A stretch of DNA of 64,000 nt from Phoronis australis (taxonomy: Eukaryota > Phoronida > Phoronidae), in NCBI GenBank assembly GCA_002633005.1, contig NMRA01000004.1, positions 582,802 through 646,801 on the forward strand, in the 5' to 3' direction. Both the position numbers and the translations under genes were made by a program. Below are positions 58,211 through 64,000 of the stretch, one piece after another (positions within the stretch are counted from its first letter, which is position 1; each line of letters opens with the position of its first letter). The notes under the pieces were generated by a model. That model saw nothing but the letters and a program-made list of their open reading frames with translations. It had not been told where the DNA came from and made no database searches.

Positions 58211-61200
58211 CTTGATCCATTCTACTATTTGAGAAACAAGCGATAACACTGTATGCAGACTAATTCTCGTTAGTCGTTCCACTGAAAGCCTGCTGAATGT
58301 AACTAAATAAATTTCCGATAATCTCTCGGCATTTCTCGATAGTTAGGAATTAAAATCAAACATTTTTGAAACGCCAATCTTTTTATAGAATCAGTCATAC
58401 GCGGTTGTCGTCCAATCTTCAAACGCACTCTTGGCTTGTCGATCAACTTGCGCATTTTATCAATTCGCGTCAATAACGTTTTATTTAAGTGAAAAATGGA
58501 CATTACACTAGAGGAAAGTTTGATTTTCTGTTACTAGGCAACGTTCAATGTATGCACGCGAGTTTGTGTGTTTTGTTTTTTGTCGCGTATTGATCACACT
58601 GAACCCTCGTTAGGAAGTTAAACAGGCGATGATGGATGCGACAATTCATCTATTGAATTAACTGGAACTCGCAAGTAGAACTCATTGCACGAGAGAGTAG
58701 GTAAATATATGCCTACTAATGTTGGCGGTCGGAACATGCAATTTGCCTTCCTCGAAGTTTGTCTTCGTTTCGAGTCTGAAAATGGCGCTCGTTGCTAAAA
58801 ATATTGAATAAATGTTCACGAATAGGGTATTCGACCGTTTTACCAATTGAAACCAAAAGCAATATCTTCAAAATAACCATTAAAGCGTCCATATAGAAGT
58901 GTATATATTCAAAATGCTTCGAAAGCGACAAATTGAGAGGAAAAACTTATTGGATTTCTCTTGAACATAGTGAAAGTTGGACCAGCAGTTTCTCGGCGTA
59001 GCCAAATATACTGGAGCAAATCAGACCTCGAGCGGTCATTAGCATGCAACTTTGGTAAGATTCTAAAGTCCAAGGACATTTATAACATTGCCATACACGA
59101 ACAGCTGAACAGCCGTTTATGTGGCTACCTCACATGCAAAGTTTCCGCGCCTATAAGGACATTTTTGCCGAAAAGGTTGCATACGGTAAGTCGGTGAAAA
59201 AATGGTTGGAACATGCGAAGGCGCCGTCATTTGGAGTAATGTAGAAAACTTTCATTTGCAATTGCACGTAGGAACGTTATTCAAACAAAGACGTTTAGGC
59301 CTACTGTCCTGGTGCTTTGAGTAGGAACGGGAAAACAAAATGTTTTATAGTTAAAATGTTATAGTTAAAATGTTTTAATGTTTTTAGTGTTGTAGGCCAT
59401 ACAGTGCATTTGTTTTTGTGTTGAAGGGCTTTCTCGTCATCACCAGTGAACAAATAATATAACAACGTGGCTACTAATTGGGTTTCCTAGGAAATTTGAC
59501 CTCGTCGTATGAACGAGCATTAATTTCAAATAATCGAGCGTGGGATTTCTTGACAGAAACTGAACCCAGCATAGGGAATTTCTTTAAAAAATGTCCCCAT
59601 TTGTCATTAACACCCAAGTTCACCCAATTATCCGGCCACTACATGATAGCCCCACAAGATTAAAAAAACACTTTCCTCTTGTCTGGTGAAAAAAACTTTT
59701 ATTTGACAATTTTCTGAAAATCGGATTGCAAATGAAGCTTGTATTCTTCGAAAAACAAACACTAAATATCGTAAACTGAGTAATCTTCGGTTTAATGCGA
59801 AACACGCGCGGGCTGTCCCAATTTCATTAAAGGGGGCGCTGAAACCAAGCTTGCTGTTAAAATCAAGCAGTGTAATCTTATCTTGGGTTAAAAGTGTGCA
59901 TCGTTGACACCTTGTGTGATGATGGTAAAAACAAGAGAAGTTACTTACTAGGAGACATATAGTTAGTTGCACATTACGTTTCAAGAGTACACAACGGCGG
60001 GAAAACAGTCATGTGATCAAGGCCTGACTGCAGGCTTTGAAAAGTTCCTAGTAAGTATCTTCTTTCGTTTTTTACCATAATCTTATCTTGTTCCGTACTC
60101 GGAGTAGAAATGATTTCTGGTCTTGAGAGGCACTGGGAAGTCGTAATTGCTTTTTGTTTAGGCCAATCAATTTGTTTGTCTGACAACGAAGTTAGTCAGG
60201 AGAATAACACCGTAACCAATTTCAGTTCAAACAAAAGATAACGCAGCGATGTCAGATGCTTTGGAAGAGCAAATACGCCTGTGACGAGAGTTGATGGGCA
60301 TGGTTTACGGCGGGCTTGATGTCTGTTATTTCATCGAAATAGGTATTTAGGCCACGTGTTTTATGATTAAACAAGAGTACTTTGCGACACTAATTTTGCT
60401 CAAAAGAAGCAAGCGCCCAATATTGACCAATTTGAACTAACTAACAAGAATGTGTCTTTGAGGATTATTTGGAGTCACGAGGTTTAATTAATACAAAATT
60501 CTAGGAACAAAATTCCTTACCATGCACCAATCTTTCCACGGATATGTATTGCTTGTGTACTGCCAGTACTTTGCTGGGGACAATGACACTAGGAGTGTTA
60601 AACAGAATGATTTTGAGTTTAGTTTTAAGGCATTGCAAAATTACCTATCGTAATAAGAGGAGAAGTAAAGCAAAGCAAAATCAGTTTAGTCCGAGATTTT
60701 ATAAGTGTCAATTTTTAAGTTGTCGTCCAGCACATTGAATCTGGAGTAACAAAAATCGAAGGGACAGTTCAAGATTGAGCCTCAGTGCTCATTAAATACG
60801 GATGCATGTTTCGTTCAGAGCCCTTGCGCAATGGTCTCGCTAACTCTTAATAAATTAACAGCAAACAAACTATATTGTCACAGGAAATAGAAAAAATGGT
60901 GTAAAGTTATGAACTGTTAAATACTTGTTGTCTAAGAAAAAGTTCATGTATTACCAATTTGCATATTATATTCTGTTTATGCTTCAATGACAGTTGCTTA
61001 ATTATTATGTAGCTAATCTGAGATTTGAATGACTTAGGAAAAGTGTCCTCAAAATTGCAAAGTTCATCCGCTGTATCCGTCTCTGACATTTCTGTGCCAC
61101 ATTTATACTCGCGTACCTCACACAGGCTACTGTATACAGGGAAATGGTCATCCCCCCTCACACAATTTTCTTGACCCACATGCACCTGCCGAAGTGTGAA

Positions 61201-64000
61201 CACGCCATGTGGAGAATTTCTCGCTAACACTGATGACCGCTCTGACTTCCTAAGCCCCAAACAACTTTTACGATGCCTATTCAGCACGCCCTTTGTATTG
61301 AAGTAGATCTGAGCTAATGTAGTGGAAACGTAATTACTAGCATTACTGTCTCAACAATGGTTGTTGTTAGTAGGCCACCCCCAATTTGGTTTTCTCTGAC
61401 ATTTGCAGAGTTATAGCCTGCAACTCTGGAGAGTAGTTTTAACTTGGTACATTATAAATATTACAAAATGACTAAAAAGGTTAACTTGTGTTTATCTTCA
61501 CTAAGGGCCACTTCACAAAAGAACGATAAGTTTCTTGGCATATTGGTTTTCTTTATTTAATTTTTAATGCTTCTTTCCCCTTGTTTTTTTTTACCGGGAA
61601 CGGGTTGATAACTTTTTATCTAAGTTTTGAACTTGAAGTACCTAAACAGTGGTAGATTTTGATCGCCAGGTAAACTTAATTAGTTCATTGTGAGCCCATC
61701 CCTGAACTACCCACATTACAGGTACACTAAACATTTCACGTGCCATTAAAGTTTATTCTTTACTAGAACTCAAATCATCAAATATATACAAAAGTGCAAA
61801 CTGAAGATTTGAAAATCTCTGGACAATTTCAGTGGCACTGACTATTCTAGCTCTTTGTCAGTACAAAAAAAAATGAAAAATGGGCACAACAACTGTTTCC
61901 TGAGTGGTCAAAAATCTGGTTAAACGAGATTGAAAGAATAGTGAAAATGAATCCATGTGATATTGTTAACTCTGATCAGCGTTTGTATATTCACCGAGTA
62001 TATCAATACGCGCGGTAGTTTATCTTCAATCGTACCCAATGGTTGTAGTTTTTAGATTATTAGTTCGTCGATTTTTAAAAATCGAAAACCGTACTTGGTT
62101 GTTTTTTTTTCCAGCTGAAGGACGAGCGGTGAAAATTCCCGCATATCCTTAGAAATGTGTGACTTCCTTATAAGCGTATTATTCACGGTATGCGCGAATT
62201 ACTTAAAACATTTTAAGCTTAACATTGCACACTCCTATAACATGGCCTCGAGAAGCATTTCACCAGCACTCAGGATGTCTGTGTCAAAAAAATGAAGACT
62301 TGGGTTGAGGGTAAATATCGAAAAACGAGCGCTCTTTTTGACGTATAGATGTAAAAATGTGTAGTTCAAACTCAGTCGCCTGCTGTTTTGCTTTTTAGGA
62401 AATTAATGATCAAAAATATAAAATGACATATCATCGCAGTCTTGTGCCAGCCAAAATTATAAGGTTTATTCAGAATTCTTATTCAAAATACTGGGTTGAA
62501 ACTAGAAATCATTGTAAAGTAGACTAGTGCCATAGCCGACTCGATGGGCTCACCTATTCTTCTTTCAAAAATCAACAAACGATCGTGGTATCGATCCTTA
62601 CTTGTTGGCGTATTGTTAGTATAAAACTTAGGTGCACGTCTGAAAAATAACGATAAAACGAAGTGCTGGTTAGTGCCAAGATAAAAAGGTCTTAATGATT
62701 ACTGTGTAAGATTGATGTTGTGGCTCATAAGTGGTCGTCGAAATGATGTGGCGTCAAGGCAACAAGGGCAGGCCATCCCAACAATTTCAAAGGCACAGAC
62801 TGGTCCCCTTCATACTATAATTTTCTTCAGCATACTCTGAATTCCATATTGATGTCTCAGTGCAACAGCAAAAGGTATTCATAATATCACTGCCTAAGCC
62901 TCTGTGACTTTCCTATTAAGGAAGTCAACAAAGTCAGGAACTTAACTCTATCTTCAGCTAGCACGAAGCCCACCGAGGTTGAAATTGAAAAATTAGAAAC
63001 TTAAATGAAACGTGAAAGAACTCTAGGAAGGTTGACAATTACCGTAACAAGTTCAATTGCCCAAGCAACTGAGACTTGTTTGAGTAATTGACCAATCGCA
63101 AGCTCCGCCCCCTTGCGTAATGTTGACTAACAAACAATAAGTTTTACTCGGCAAAATGGGTAAAATGGCGGCTCGGAAACGAAGGTGTGTCAAGAATGAT
63201 GAGTTTTAAATGGCCAGTTAAGCCGTCACTCTAAGTCCTGGCGATAGGTCAATTCAAACAGCCACATTAGAGAGAACTCCAAACAGTGCAGAGCAATGGA
63301 AATATTTATTTTTCTACAAAATATGCAAATAAGTTAAACAGAGCAAAAAGTTTAATTTGTAGTTAGGTTTAATCTTAAGACTCAAACATACGTAATGTGA
63401 ATATGGGACAGAGTAACAAATCTGAACATTCAAGCAAACGCAAATATGTAAATATGTGCCAGCACATAGTTTCATTATATTTCAAAACTAACAACAAACA
63501 CCAGGGAATCCTGATAGAAAGCCCCAAGACCTGTATTTGCAAAATGACAAATTATTTTAGGTTTCTGGTACCTAATAATAAACCAGGGTGTACTTTTGGA
63601 AAATGGGGGTCTATTAACTGAAAATGCATCGCAAATTTAGGTCGTGATATGCTTTTACCTAGTTGGAAAATAAATTCCTTAAAACGAATGACTGAACCAC
63701 CTGTGAGTTTAGAAAAATGGACGTAACAATTATTTACTTGACCTTTTCAAAGTCTCTATGAGAACATGTAGCAGCGTTCAATTGACTGCCAAACAGTTTA
63801 TTTGGCAACAACATAAAGCCCAATAAGCAACATAGTTGTCTCAATGGCTCCCTTGAACCAGAACAAGTACCTCCACTTCAAAATGACATTTGAAAGATAC
63901 CATGGTACATTTCAAATTAACCACAAATGTGTCCATTATGTAACATAAATTAAATAAGCACAACAAATAACTTAAAAATACAAAAAGCAGCTTTTGATAA
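58211..64000. other. Upstream flank with no supported gene
   Basis: AT-rich, scattered short open frames. The only one of note is on the minus strand at 60907-61287, extendable upstream, which starts with half a zinc-finger-like pattern (see findings). Confidence 0.5.

Noticed and set aside
59628-59984. 118-codon minus-strand frame in the upstream flank
   Set aside because: Random-looking composition, no motif, no splice or promoter context.
1-64000. Bacterial, phage or viral system
   Set aside because: Intron-split metazoan genes dominate. I saw no reverse transcriptase, integrase, transposase or viral frame, and no operon structure.

Overview
The window is nuclear DNA of an animal. It is AT-rich, its genes are split by many GT-AG introns, interspersed repeats sit in the introns, and the only recognisable products are metazoan membrane proteins. 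Gene content (a full polycystin-1 with LRR, WSC, PKD, REJ, GPS, PLAT and polycystin channel parts, plus a Tweety-family channel gene) and the repeat style suggest a marine invertebrate. I cannot fix the phylum. The assembly is a draft: a 318-bp N gap at 34329-34646 and two single-N joins, each sitting between two near-identical copies of the same sequence.

Layout. 1-4154: intron or upstream sequence of the first gene, no exon recognised. 4155-18153 (+): a Tweety homologue (TTYH) whose first exons lie before the window; I place 13 exons. 18154-19411: short tail-to-tail intergenic stretch holding both polyadenylation ends. 19412-57956 (-): one complete polycystin-1 (PKD1-type) gene, reconstructed as 34 coding exons whose splice phases all join. 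The summed CDS is 13,092 nt, about 4,363 residues. 57957-64000: CpG-rich probable promoter followed by about 6 kb with no gene I can support.

The polycystin reads, N to C: signal peptide, LRR with cysteine caps, WSC, one PKD repeat, a Thr/Ser/Pro linker, a cysteine-rich LDL-A-like segment, then about 14-15 PKD repeats in a single 5,231-nt exon. REJ/GAIN sequence follows, with an intact GPS (His-Leu/Thr), TM1, PLAT, ten further transmembrane segments including the polycystin extracellular (TOP) domain, and a cytoplasmic tail with a coiled coil, an RVYP motif and an Asn-rich microsatellite tract. The C-type lectin domain of vertebrate polycystin-1 is absent and the flanking exons splice in phase without it.

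The two genes are not known to act in one pathway; convergence here is probably incidental. Points worth a second look are the domain architecture, the TTYH 3' splice choices (PPAY motif built across an exon junction, two possible C-termini), several interspersed repeat families including a TIR-bounded element inside a PKD1 intron, and the single-N duplications, which look like assembly artefacts.
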